In this document: positions 1 to 11,535 of the stretch, piece by piece | Layout: each line of letters starts with the position of its first letter | How positions within the stretch are numbered: the stretch's first letter is position 1 | Source: Sambucus nigra | Taxonomy: Eukaryota; Streptophyta; Magnoliopsida; Dipsacales; Adoxaceae | Length of the DNA: 64,000 nt | Direction: 5' to 3' | NCBI GenBank assembly: GCA_949130495.1 | Contig: OX422223.1 | Coordinates: 81,796,251-81,860,250 of the forward strand | Notes under the pieces: model-generated | Database searches by the model: none | Seen by the model: only the letters and a program-made list of their open reading frames with translations | Told to the model about the DNA's origin: nothing | Program-made: the position numbers and the translations under genes

Positions 1-2367
1 CGCTCAGATAAGAGAAAGGTTTATATATAGGGTTAAACCTATATGTGAATAAGGATGATGCAAATGTGATAAATTTTGACCTAGAAGTGGGGTCATTGCG
101 TTGTTACAAAGTATGAGATATAGCTAGTTATAAATGTTTTGTTAGTAAACCTAAGCAGGTAGAAATTATAAACTAGAATATTGGTGTTTTTGTTATTTGG
201 GTTGAGATGACTCAATAAGGGGTTATTATGGAAAATGGCTTTCCTATGTGTGGTGGACGTATACTGTGGATGCATTAGTTTTGCATAAGTTAAGTAATAG
301 GTAAGTTCTAGTGGGCTCGGGGGAAGAACATATTTCGAGTAAGGATCGTGATTACAAAGGTAAGATCGAAATCACCCATGTTAGAGATAGTGAGGGGGAA
401 ATAAAAGAGGATGTTATGAGATAACGAGACGAACCACGAGAGAGAGATAGGTCCCAAGGTGAATTATTATTATCATTTATGACGTTAAGTGTGTGGCCAT
501 ATAGTTATCGGGTGCCCAAATGTGGATTCCGAATATTGTAGCCAAGAACCATAGATGGTTCAATTGAGGCCTATAGATTTTATGTAGTTGGCTCTATTAC
601 TGGCACTTAGGTGATAACCGTGGGATTTGTAGAATTTGGGAAGCAGCACCATGTTAAGACTGGGTGCAATAATGTGGCGATTATAATGTGTATGATTTAT
701 TTGACTTATTAAAGATGTCTTCTATTTTCTATTTCATACCACTCGTAGGATAGTGGTGTTTTGTGCCACCTATATTGGGAGTTCATCTATGTCGGAATAT
801 GAGGTTTCATCTTAGCTAAGGTGTGGGAGAGTATGCAAACTCACCACTTGATGCGGATAACTGGTTAGTATGCCTATCATTACACAGGTTAACGTCTAAA
901 TTGATTATATATAGCTTAGGGGTACATAGCTCGATATGTGTAGTTATTGTGTGGATTTAAGTGCTTAAGGTACGCCGTTTTATGTGATGTTATTTGTGGT
1001 TGTATGGGTCAAGTGAGCACATGTGTCATGTGCAAATTCTACATTGGCTATTGACTTAGTTATTTAATTAGGGATATAATAAAGCACACAATTCATAATA
1101 CATATATATCGTATGATTATACATTATGTTTGGGCATAGTTATTTTGCCGAGAATTATCTCTTTTTATGTGGATCGGTTATTGACGCGATCCCATGGCTA
1201 CGATTTTAGTGTTCATTGGGATGTGACTTTGGTGGTGAGTGACTCCATCATATATGGAAGTGAATATGTGATTTATTATGTATGATTAGATTATATGTGT
1301 GTTCTCCATATATTTTGATAGTTGTGGATATGTGAGTGTTCTCTACGTTGTGTTAGTTATTTATGAGTTAGTGGGACCCTAACGGTTGATGAGTTATGTT
1401 TGTGACTTGTGCGAGTTTTTAGTTATTCTTGGGCAGTGGGAATACCCTACCGTGGACTTATAAAGTGGGTGTGATGATGGTAATGATTTTGACTTATGGA
1501 GTGAGTGTTCCTATTTAATGTGACTATTGTAAAAGGGTTACATGTTAGTGGTTGCATACCTTGTGTCATGGCTATGTGGATAGTTTTCCAATGATGGACT
1601 TTTCTTAATGTATAAGGTTGCACGTGATGAGAATCATTTATATTGTGAACAAATGAGTTATTTGGAGATTTACGTGGCGAAGGGTTGATATAGGCCCTTA
1701 TTGGACTAGTTAGACATTCAGATGTATATGAGTGGTTGAAACACTCTAATGGATTCATGATGGGCAAAGTACGCTCTATGGGATATTTGGGAACCCGTGA
1801 TGTTTTTCAAGTGTTGATGGATCGATTAACCTAAGGAGTTTGGGTATCACTCTTGGAATGGGTGAGACTTTTTGTTGGAATAAGCAAGATTGATAGCGAA
1901 GGATGATTTATAATGGTGGGAGAGTGTGACTCACCTAAGAATGCTTTATTTATGGGTTGACTATATTAAATGAGTTATATTAGAGTTCTTGGCATATAAC
2001 ACGTAGGTTCAGGTGGTGGATATAGAATTTATGCTTTGGCAAAAGAAAGTGAGTGTCAACGAGTTGTAAGGTTCAGATGGAACCAAGACAGTTGGAGAAA
2101 GCAATGGTTGGGATGGCCAATCATGAAAGGAGCCTCTAATGGGACTAGTTTAACACGACCTTTAAGAGTGTAACGAGGGTTCCATAGTTCTTTCAAGGAC
2201 AAGGAGAACATGTGTTGGGTAGTTAGTATGAACCCTTAGAAAATGCTACTTATCATTATGGAAGGATATGCATTGAGCGACGAGTTATCCTAATATTTTG
2301 GACCAACGGGGGTAAGAATTTGCAGAATTGGGAGCACTGATGAACATTTGCACCATCAGTAGAATAG
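1..2367 (+). mobile_element. Degraded internal region of a Tekay-like LTR element, 3' part
   Basis: AT-rich stretch with no open frame that shows a recognisable domain on either strand. Its identity comes from what follows: past the hAT-like insertion it leads into a purine run (about 3791-3805) and an LTR start of the type TGTAATACCCCGTATTTT, the layout seen at 21946-21960 in the large non-coding element further along. It is therefore read as the internal, pol-distal part of an old Ty3/gypsy element running in from outside the window. It may have been coding and decayed, or non-coding from the start. No pol motif could be read. Confidence 0.4.
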
Positions 2368-3473
2368 AGGGTTGTGTTTCGGCCGGATCGGATCGGAAAA
2401 TGACCTTTCGGCAAAAATTCCAATTTTTTCGAAAATAAAATATTTGTTCCAATTTCCTATCCAATTTTTTCGGAAAATCAAAAAAGTTTCCGAATTCGGA
2501 AATATCGGAAAATTGGAAAAAAATTGGAAAAATTCGGAAATTAGAAATATGGTATTTTTTTCTGTTCTGCCGCATGAAGACAGTATGAGAAATTAGAAAT
2601 TAGTTTTTTTCTGTTATGCCGCAGCCATCAATATAACAAACCGATGTAAACAAATCTGTAAACCTATAAACCGATCAATATAACAAACCTATTAAACCTA
2701 TAAATCGATCCCAACAGATGTATTAGATGAAATAAAAAAGATGTAAACAGATGTAAATAAGATGTAAACCGATCTTATAAACAGATGTAAACAAGATGTA
2801 AACAGAGCCTATAAACCGATGTAAACAGATCTGTAAATAAGTAGAAATAAAAAAAATAAACAGATAAAAATAAACTAGAAAAGACTTACCTATGTTTGAG
2901 ACTATAAGGGTCGGACGATGTAAACAAATATGCGCCGCCGAAAGTAGAAGAAAGGGGTTGGACGACCGTATAGAGATTGGGTCGAGAGAGAGAGGTGAGA
3001 GATATGCACCGCCGAGGAGAAAGGGGCGAGACGAGAGAGAGAGAGAGAGAGAGATGTGAGAGATATTTTAATAAGAATATCATACAACCCTAGTTGCTCT
3101 CTACTAACAGCATATATAAATATATGGGGTAAGGTAAAAAATAAAGGAAATCTAAATTGTACACATTCTTATTACATAAGGATATATCTTATAAGGTAAA
3201 AAAATATATATATAAAATATTCGGAAAAAATATTCGAAATATTAATCGGAAGATATATTCAGAATATTAATCGGAAAAAAGATTCGGAAATTATATCGGA
3301 AAAATCGAAAAATCGGAATTTAAAACATAGTTCCAATTTCCTATCCAATTTAATTCGAAAAAAATCGGAAATCGGAAAATCGGAAATCGGAAACCTTATA
3401 TATGTTCCAAAATCGGAAAATATCGGATCGGACATCGAAAAAATCGGAATGTTCGAAAAAAAAACACAGCCCT
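2368..3473. mobile_element. Non-autonomous hAT-like DNA transposon
   Basis: The ends form a 12-bp inverted repeat, AGGGTTGTGTTT on the left and the complement of AGGGCTGTGTTT on the right, differing at one base. The flanks TAGAATAG and AAGAATAG match at 7 of 8 positions, the 8-bp duplication expected of hAT elements. Inside both ends are long GGAAA/CGGAAATCGG-rich stretches that are roughly complementary to each other (2375-2545 and 3215-3460), so a single strand could fold back. No transposase frame is present, so it would need an enzyme from elsewhere. The exact boundary could move by 1-2 bases. Confidence 0.6.
2635..2870. repeat. Degenerate short tandem repeat inside the hAT-like element
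   Basis: Units of the form GATGTAAAC, GATCTGTAAAC and CCTATAAACCGATC recur about every 12-24 bases. They form an imperfect minisatellite in the middle of the hAT-like element, followed by GA-rich microsatellite runs near 2985-3055. Confidence 0.6.
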
Positions 3474-3805
3474 AAGAATAGGTGATTCAATCTAAAAAAG
3501 AGTCAAGTTGTGATTAATAGCGTATTAGAACATGCCTTTCTCTATGGTTATACCTTATAATTGAGTTTTATCTATATATGTGTGATAGACATATATGTTA
3601 CTGTGATGTGTGTACACATGGTATTGGGTGTATGGGCTCCCCAGTCGAGGCATATTATAGTAGGCATATATAAGCATTTTTCTTATATCTCATGGTGATG
3701 CGGGTATGGGCTATTTGTGTATAAGCCTATAGTGTTTATGTAGTTTTTGTTTCGACGTTATCTTGGCGATATTGAGGACGGAATTCGTGTATTAGTGGGA
3801 AAAAC
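3474..3805 (+). mobile_element. Internal region of the first Tekay-like element, continued to its polypurine tract
   Basis: This resumes the sequence split by the hAT-like insertion. It ends in GGACGGAATTCGTGTATTAG and a purine run, which parallels GGGACGAAATTCCGTTATTAG before the LTR at 21960. No coding frame is visible. Confidence 0.45.
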
Positions 3806-6128
3806 TGTAATACCCCGTATTTTCATGGGTTTTATTTATTATATATTAATTGAGAAATAAATTAATAAAAGGGATTAATTATTACTAGTGGGATATGGTA
3901 ATAATAAAATGCATGATTTAGATGATAATTTAAATTTGACACGTGAAGTGATTTTTGTGTTGCCTATTATAAATAATTAATTGGTAATATTGAACTATGT
4001 GTTACGCATATAATAATTAAATGTGTACTTTATTTGTGCCATGAGGTATTACCGTATGTGGTGAGCTTCTACCATTTGGATTGGGCTTTAGAGTCGCGGA
4101 GGCCCAGATATGTGTTTTTAGTAGTTTGAATTATGCCTATGGGGTAGATATACCTTTGTGTTAGTTTGGGCTCATTTAGAGACATAAAATTAGGCATTTT
4201 GGTGAGTTGCGAGTTTAGACTTATTTTATGGGTGTTAAACCCTCATTAGCTGAAGACATTACACACAAACACAAGCCCTAGCTGCTTTAAAGAGTTAGGA
4301 GAACTTCAGAGGAACTTTAAAGTGGAAGAACAAGGGATTAAGAGGAAGAATCACTGGTTCGTATCATTCAGGAAAGACATCTCTTGGTCTATCACTATAT
4401 AATATGTAACTCATTTATGCTTTCATTGCCATGTATTTAATTTGGGATTTAGAAGCATGTTTAGGGATTAAATATGTTATCTCAATCACATTCATATTGG
4501 GTTTAATTTGGTTTTAAAATTAAACTATGGATGTGTATTGCAATCTTACTTAATTGAGAATTTGATTGGAAACCTTTAGTTGAATCGTTTGAGTTATGAC
4601 TCTTTTGTTGGAATGCATATTTAGGTTTGAATCACTTGTTCTTATTTTTGCCTTATGTTAATTTGGTACTTTGGAAATATGAAATCGTATGCTAATTGAA
4701 TAATTAGAAATCTATGCGTTTGGATAAATTTAAACCTTAATTCGTGTTAAAATGATGTTATTTATCGAGGGATCGAATCAGGAACATACATATATGAGTT
4801 TCTGGTCTAAAATCAAGGTTTGAGGTTATAATGAAGATTTAAGTCGGAACCAATGGGGTTCTTGGCCGATTTTCAAGTTTTGGGGACATATGGTTGCGAG
4901 ATAGTGGGGATGGATTGAGCCACCCCCAGGCCAGCTAGAGCTGCCCCTGGGACCTTATAAACTAAAAGAATTTTGGACAACTTACTTTTTGGGTTTACTT
5001 GGCATTAATTTTTATAAGAATTTATTTATGTTGAACATTGTAGTGTATTAAAGTTTAAGAGATGATAAACCAAGTGAACAAATAGATGTTTTACATGTAG
5101 GTTTTCGAGAATTAAAGCTTTAGATAACTAGTATAATCTGACGACGTAGATTGGGATAGGTTTGAGTACACGTGAGAGTATGTATATCCTATTATATTGT
5201 AGATATATTATATGTTGAAAGGTTGAGTTTTATCGAGGTTTGAGAGTAATAAACCTAAGAACTAAATATGCAATCCGACGCTTTGAAATATTTGGGTATT
5301 CTTAAGAGTATGTGTTATACTATATTTATACCTATTGTGTATATATACATAAATTATTTGATTATGTGAACATACCAGTTACTTTTGGGGAATCTAACAG
5401 TCGGGATCTTGGATTTATTTGCTTATGACCGGGTACCACACTCCTGGTTGTTGATGCAGGACATTGTGGAGGTTAATATGTTATGATCACACATTGAGGA
5501 TGATCACCATCTCGCAATATGAGATACAGATGATTCGATCCATCGGGTGATATAGTTTATGGTGTTACTGAGTGATGACACATTTAGATCATACTTTTAG
5601 GATGGTCAACTCCTCGCGATGTGAGACACAGAGTGACTCGATCCATCGTTCGTGTTTAAGCATGGGGCCATTTGATGGTGTTATTGCGTAGTGATCTCAC
5701 CGTTCATAATTATGTGTATGTTTCTAAAACCATAAAGCGAGGGACTCATACGGGTTTATCGATAGAATCATGAGAAGATCCCGTAAAGATATATGTTTCG
5801 CGTGCTTGTTATGAGACTTATATACATCATTGATATTAGTCCGGTGATGGACACTTTGATTTTAATCCTTATGTCACATTTTTGTGTTTTATACGAGATC
5901 TTTTATATCTTATCCTACGTGTGACATGAGTGGGGGTTGGTTTTGGATCGTATTATGTACATATGATATTATCTAGTGATGGATACATTTAATTAAAATA
6001 TGTTAAAATAAAGGTAAAGGTTACGTTGTGAGAACATGTGTATCTTAATGAGTATAAATAGGTATTAGGGTGTATTCTATACACAAGTAATTAGATACAT
6101 CCCATGTTTGTAGTTCGTTATGTGATAG
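3806..6128 (+). mobile_element. Tekay-like LTR, first part, diverged
   Basis: It starts TGTAATACCCCGTATTTTC right after a purine run, the LTR start used by the Ty3/gypsy elements at 14499 and (minus strand) 49477. The body is diverged from those LTRs but keeps their order: an AT-rich beginning, a leader-like purine-rich stretch near 4260-4370, an internal duplication near 5480-5700. It is cut at 6128 by the SIRE-type element, whose GATAG duplication joins it to 13167. Confidence 0.5.
5483..5700 (+). repeat. Imperfect tandem duplication of about 105 bp within the LTR
   Basis: Two adjacent units share GAT-CACAT/ATACT, TCGC(A/G)AT(A/G)TGAGA, GACTCGATCCATCG-like blocks and GGTGTTA near their ends. 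The second unit starts at about 5588. A similar arrangement with different sequence occurs in the LTR at 16266-16470. Confidence 0.55.
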
Positions 6129-7776
6129 TGTAAGGACACAAATTTCCAATTGAGTCCATATATAGTTTTGGCTCAATTCCGGACAAAAACATTTATTCAT
6201 AGGTTAGTGATTTATTGTAATATTCTCAAGCCTATGAAGTATGTGTTGAAGACGTAGCGGCAAATAATTTAAAGCTTCATCAAAATGCCTGTTTGTGTGC
6301 CTCGTTTCTACGTCATCAACTAAGGTTCCATGCTCCCAAGGTATGAATGTAATTATATCTATATAGGAGCTTGGAACAATTTGTATTGGGTGTTAGGTGT
6401 AATAAAAACTGCATTTTATTTTCATAAAGAATCATTTAGAACTTTAAAATAAGTATATAAAAGTTTCTGGGCCAAAATCGAATTTTACAAACTTTCTGGT
6501 CGTTCGTTAGAAATGTCGTTCGAACGAGTTTTTTCGTTCGAACCAGTTTCGTTCGAACGAGTTTTGTCGTTCGAACCAGTTTCATTCGAACGAGTTTTGC
6601 CAAGGACCCTAACTGGTCAGTCGTTCGATATGTCGTTCGATATGTCGTTCGAACGAATGTTCGTTCTAAGGAGGTAACTAACAAACTTCTAACGAGCCCA
6701 GGCTGGTCACTCGTTAGAAGTCTCGTTCGAACGAGAATCAAGTTCGTTCGAACGAGATTCCAGCGGGAACAGTTATTTGACAGTTTTTTGCAGTTTTTCC
6801 CCACTCCTTCACTTGGTTTTCAACCAACTTTTTTCATACATTATTATGTGTGGGAAACACATTTTCCAAGACATCTTTTTCATACCATACAAACTCTTAG
6901 AGAGTATTTTGAGACAAAAAATTTTTAAGGAAAAAGATCATGTTTTGAGTGTTATTCTTTCAAAGAAAAATTCATACACACTCTAGTTTACACCCAATTG
7001 TGTTTATCCAAGTTTCTATATTTATATCAATTCCCTGGAGTTTTTGGCACCGGTTTTCTCTACCGAATTCAAGAGACGTTTCGGGTTTGCTTCTACACCC
7101 CATCACAAAGAAGACTTTTGTTGAGATTCTACTCACACGGAGAAAGGATCCATGCTTGGGTGACGGTGACCATATAAAGTCCCATCGGTGGATTCCGAGA
7201 CTGCGGTGGTGTTGCGAGGTTGTCCGCTAGGAAGAGGTTTCTACGAGAAGGAGCGTCGAGGCTTGAGAGGGATCGAGTCAGTCGTTGTAAGTCTATATGT
7301 CTTGTAATTGTAATTCCATATCTAGTGGACTTGTGGCTAGGGCCGTCCGAGGTTGTTTCCCGTCTTGGGTTTTTCCTCGTACATCTCGACGTAGTGTGAC
7401 ATTGTTTATTTTATCTTGCACAATAATTTATAATCCATTCTTAGGATAATTTCAAGATAAAATTTGGTTTAATTATCACACTCATTTAATTTGGGACTTA
7501 AATTAAATATTGGGTAAATTTGGTTTATTCAAGTCATTTGCTAAAATTGGTTTCGCCTAACTTTGGTTAAATGAATAATCATGACTTAGGCAAATTCTAG
7601 GACTTGAATTATGTTTTAATTTGTTTTGAGAAATTAAAACTTGTTGCTATTTTTGAAAGTTGAACCATCACCTGTTTTACATCGCTTCCGCATAATCTCT
7701 CTTGTGTTTTACTAAAAAGGAAATTAATGTTTTTAAATTCGAGATTATATTAAAAACCGGGGTTTACCCCTTTTCA
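6129..7776 (+). repeat. 5' LTR of the SIRE-type element
   Basis: Runs from TGTAAGGACA to TTTTCA. A TATA-like TATATAAAA lies near 6453. From about 6490 to 6770 there is a cluster of GTTCGAAC-centred palindromes. The 3' LTR has the same cluster with a few copies lost. Confidence 0.88.
6490..6770. repeat. Cluster of TTCGAA-centred palindromes in the LTR
   Basis: About eight copies of CGTTCGAACGAG or close variants lie within 280 bp, separated by short spacers. Each is close to self-complementary. The minus strand reads as an open frame of repeated Leu-Val-Arg-Thr, which is a by-product of the repeat rather than a gene. The matching region of the 3' LTR is 11900-12150. Confidence 0.8.
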
Positions 7777-7779
7777 AAT

Positions 7780-7791
7780 TGGTATCAGAGC
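7780..7791 (+). promoter_or_regulatory. Primer-binding site, initiator tRNA-Met
   Basis: TGGTATCAGAGC, complementary to the 3' end of plant initiator tRNA-Met, begins three bases after the end of the 5' LTR. It primes minus-strand cDNA synthesis. Confidence 0.9.
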
Positions 7792-7839
7792 CAAAAACGA
7801 TAAATTATTTCGTTAAAGATCCTTTAATTTTTGGCTAAA

Positions 7840-9789
7840 ATGGATTTTTCCCCATTTTTAAAATTTCCTATTTTTTATGGTTCTAACTACGCGTATTGGA
7901 AAGTGAGAATGAAATCGGCACTTAAATCTATCGATGAACGTGTTTGGATGTCTGTTGTTACCGGGTACTCCCCACAAACTCATCTAATTGAAAATGAACG
8001 TGTTCGGAAACCCATCGATAGATGGACCGAAAATGAGTTTAAGCTTGCAAATTTTAATTCCCGTGGTTTAAATGCCTTATTTAGCGCTGTCGCACCGGAT
8101 GAATTCCGACGTATTATGACGTGTGAAACCGCTAAAGAAGCTTGGGATATTTTACAATTAACTCATGAAGGAACTAGTGTCGTTAAAGCTTCTAAACTCC
8201 AAAACCTCACCACTCAATTTGAAACTATCAAAATGGATGAAAAAGAAACTTTTGATAAATTTTATGCTAGACTTTCTGATATTGTTAATTCATCCTTTAA
8301 CTTGGGAGAGAAAATACCTGACGACCGTGTAGTAAAGAAAATTTTAAGGTCCCTACCCGATAGATTTATTCCAAAGGTGACCGTTTTAAATTCTTTTCCC
8401 ACTTTAGCCTCTACGAAATTAGAAGAGCTTGTAGGTGATTTACAAACCTATGAACTAGATATGTTTTCCTCTAAAACTGAAAAGAAAATCGAAAAGGGCG
8501 TTGCTTTAAAAGCCCGAAAAGAGGTCAAACAAGTAGTAGAGAGCGATAGTGATAGTGACTCGGAAGATATGGCTTTGTTTGATCGTAAATTTAGAAAATT
8601 TCTTAAATTTAACAAAGATAAAGTTAAAAATGATTTTAAGAAATTTGATTCTTCTAAACATGATAAAAGCGAGAAGTTTTCTAAAGCCGAGAAGATCCCT
8701 AAACCAAGTAATGAAAATATCGATAGGGACGAGTCTAATAAGTGTTTTGGTTGTGAAGGTTATGGCCATAGGGCTTATGAATGCCCCACTAAACTAAGGA
8801 AAGAGGGTAAATGACCCACTGCATATAATGCAACCCTTAGTGATAGTGATAAGGAAGAAAAGCCCGATTCCCCCACTAAGAAAAATTTTGTGGCTTTTAT
8901 GGCTAGTCATGTGAGTGATAATGAGAACTCATCGATTGATGACACGATAGCACATGCCACTTCCAAGGTCATTGTTCATGATTCCCTTATTTTTAATGAT
9001 AGTGAGAGTGGAGAAGAAAGCGAGAGTGAAAATGAAGAAGAGGTTGATGTGAGTGAACTTCAAAATGCTTTTCATGAATTATATAAAGAATCTATTAATT
9101 TGAAAAGAACTAATTTAAAGTTAGAAGCTTGTTTAAGAAAGAGTGTCAAGGTCGTTGATGATAGTGCCTTAATAGAAGACCTTAGGACACGAGAGAGGAC
9201 TCTTCGAGAGAAGCTAGAATACATAGAAGGCGAGAGAGATAGCCTTAGGGGTTTAATGGAATCCTTGAAAAAGGAGCTTCTTGCTTTTGAAGAGAATTTT
9301 TTTTTACTAGAATCTACCATTTTAGATTTGGAAAATAAATTAAAAGATTCTAGCAATGTCAAATTTGATTTGGAATGTCGTTCAGAAAAACTAGATAAAA
9401 TGTTAGGAACGGTCCAAATTAAAAATGACACTTGTGGTTTAGGCTTCAATTCTTGTAATGAATACAACCCTAAAGTCAAAACCAACATTTTAGGAGAATC
9501 TACTAGGAATACATTTAATGATCACTCCTTAAGTAAATCTTTTCGACATATTCTCACTTGTACACATTGTGGTCGAAAAGGTCATCTTAGGCAATTTTGT
9601 TTAGATCTTAAACGAATTCCTAGAAAATCCCATAGTAAAGTAACCACGATAGCTAACGTTCCTACACCCCAAGATAGTAATTCTTCATTAATTTGGGTTA
9701 GGAAATCCGACTTGGTTGCCTTACAAAATAGGGATTTTGATTCTCATTTACTTTCACATACTTCCTCTCTTGCTAAACCTAAAGGTTGA
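7840..9789 (+). pseudogene. gag: Long SIRE-type gag with one in-frame stop
   Basis: Encodes the particle protein of the copia element. The frame is continuous from ATG 7840 to 9789 (650 codons) except for a TGA at 8812-8814, after which the same frame goes on. The first 230 or so residues are a copia gag (UBN2-type) domain starting MDFSPFLKFP. Next come a Lys- and Ser/Asp-rich stretch, a CX2CX4HX4C zinc knuckle (8742-8783), an acidic segment, a long predicted coiled coil (about 9050-9360) and a second CX2CX4HX4C knuckle (9559-9600). SIRE gags are known to be long. The stop sits between knuckle 1 and the acidic segment, so only a 324-residue product is made unless it is read through. ATG 7840 is chosen because it opens the conserved domain. 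Confidence 0.85.
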
Positions 9790-11520
9790 ATGTGTTAGTA
9801 TGTGAATACTTTAGCTTTTGTACTTCATGCTATATTCACATGCTAAATGTATGCTTGTTTAGTCATTTTCTAGTCATTATCTCATTTCATATCATATGCT
9901 AGAAGTTATGACAAGTTTATCTTTTGTATTTTATCTCCTTCATTTTGTTTGCTTTAAATGAAAATACAAAAAGATTTTTTTTTATCATTTGGATTTTATC
10001 TCTTGATAATTTGAGCTTAATGAAAGATTCAAATGATTTTTGTTTATCCTTTTGAGTATATATATTTATTTTTGGTTAAAAATGTTTAAAAACTCAAAAA
10101 GATTTTATTTTGTGTGTATTTTTGTCTGACACACTTTATGTGGCATATACTCGTGTTTGAATCCCTCATTTACGCTCCCACGTGGCTAGAACTTTTGGTT
10201 TAGATTTTCAATCCTTATTATGTTCTTTACCATATTTTATGGAGTAGTTGGATTTTGTATTGTTTAAATGGATTCTATTTCTATATGCCTCTTTTCACAC
10301 ATGCACGAGCTCTTTTGAAATCTTAATGTCACATGTTATATTTGAGCTTTTTGAGGTGTTCTCTTATCAATCTAGTCATCTACATATCTACGACCTAGGA
10401 GGACTAGTGCATGTCAAAATTCGTTGCATGTGAGATTTGTGTGAAAAATGAAAACATGATAAATTAATATATGCACGGGGAAGGGCTCCGAAAGGATGAA
10501 TTAAATCCTTTGCGATAGTAAGCCACCGTTTATTGGATCTAAAAGAAATACGTAATCCAAAGGCCTAAAAACATAATATTTGGCATTAAAAAGAAAACCA
10601 TTGTCAAGGCCTGTGTTTGTTTGATATATTCATTCAAAAGTAAAAGATTATATATGCTTAATGATGAGGGAGAATTGGATGGTATATCAACGGTTTGCAC
10701 AATGTCCGTTTATCCTAGTTGTCTTTAATGTCATGACTCCATTTGGTTTGTAGAATCATCATCATGCTAGGCTTGTATGCATTATGTATGTTTGTTCATT
10801 GAGTTCAATCTTTATATTGTCACATGAGGTTATATTTAACTGTGATGAAGTTTGCAATCAAATGAGAACTCCGTGAACGTTTCTTAAGTGTTTGGGTCTA
10901 AATTTAATTGTTGCTAGTTCACACCCCTACACTTCCGTTTCCATATGACACATTTTTGCCATACGAGTGTGCAAACTTATTGTATTTTGTGTCATGTGTG
11001 TGTTTATATCTATCTATATATGCAACGTACTTATTGGTATATTTATAGTATATATATATATGATATTTGTTTGTCTTTGCCCTCCTTTTATTGCCCATAT
11101 GCTTTCATGTCTTATCACTTTAAGCTTTCACATGCTATTTATTAGTTCTTTATCCTTTGCCTATTCCCGAACAAAAAGGGGGAGAATGATGATAGGGGGA
11201 GAAATGGTATCTAATCTTATTATTATCGTATCTTAGTTTGGGGGAGATTTATCTTAGGGGGAGACGTCTTTCTAAGTAAGTCATGTGTTTAAAGGGAGAA
11301 TTATTTTAGGGGGAGTAATTCTTTAATTACATTTATATTGTGATATTCCCTATGCATTTGATGAGTCTGCTTAAGTGTGCAGGTATTCTACTAAAGCGAC
11401 ATTTTTAAAAGGCGAAGCGTTTAAATCCTTGGGTTGAGTCAAGATTGGACGGGTTATGTTTTGAGTCTAGTGAGCTTGACGGCCCTTTAGGATTTTTGTT
11501 TGGTTTTTGTCCCGGAATAG
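9790..11520 (+). other. Non-coding 3' part of the gag-only SIRE element, pol absent
   Basis: AT-rich, with no frame carrying a pol domain. From about 11170 to 11530 it contains repeated AGGGGGAG motifs (near 11178, 11194, 11230, 11256, 11309, 11525). The last one adjoins the 3' LTR and is the likely plus-strand primer. The related minus-strand elements on the right show the complement, CTCCCCC, in the matching place. Confidence 0.6.
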
Positions 11521-11535
11521 CCAAAGGGGGAGATT
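11521..11535 (+). promoter_or_regulatory. Polypurine tract of the SIRE-type element
   Basis: CCAAAGGGGGAGATT directly precedes TGTAAGGACACAAA of the 3' LTR. It is the usual start site for plus-strand synthesis. Confidence 0.8.

Noticed and set aside
6436..6804. 122-codon minus-strand frame with repeated Leu-Val-Arg-Thr (and the shorter one at 11843-12043)
   Set aside because: It is the translation of the palindrome cluster in the LTR, differs in length between the two LTRs, and has no domain.
8812..8820. Stop-codon suppression of the type reported for the soybean SIRE1 pol-env junction
   Set aside because: That case uses a UAG with a specific downstream context between pol and env; here it is TGA CCC within gag.
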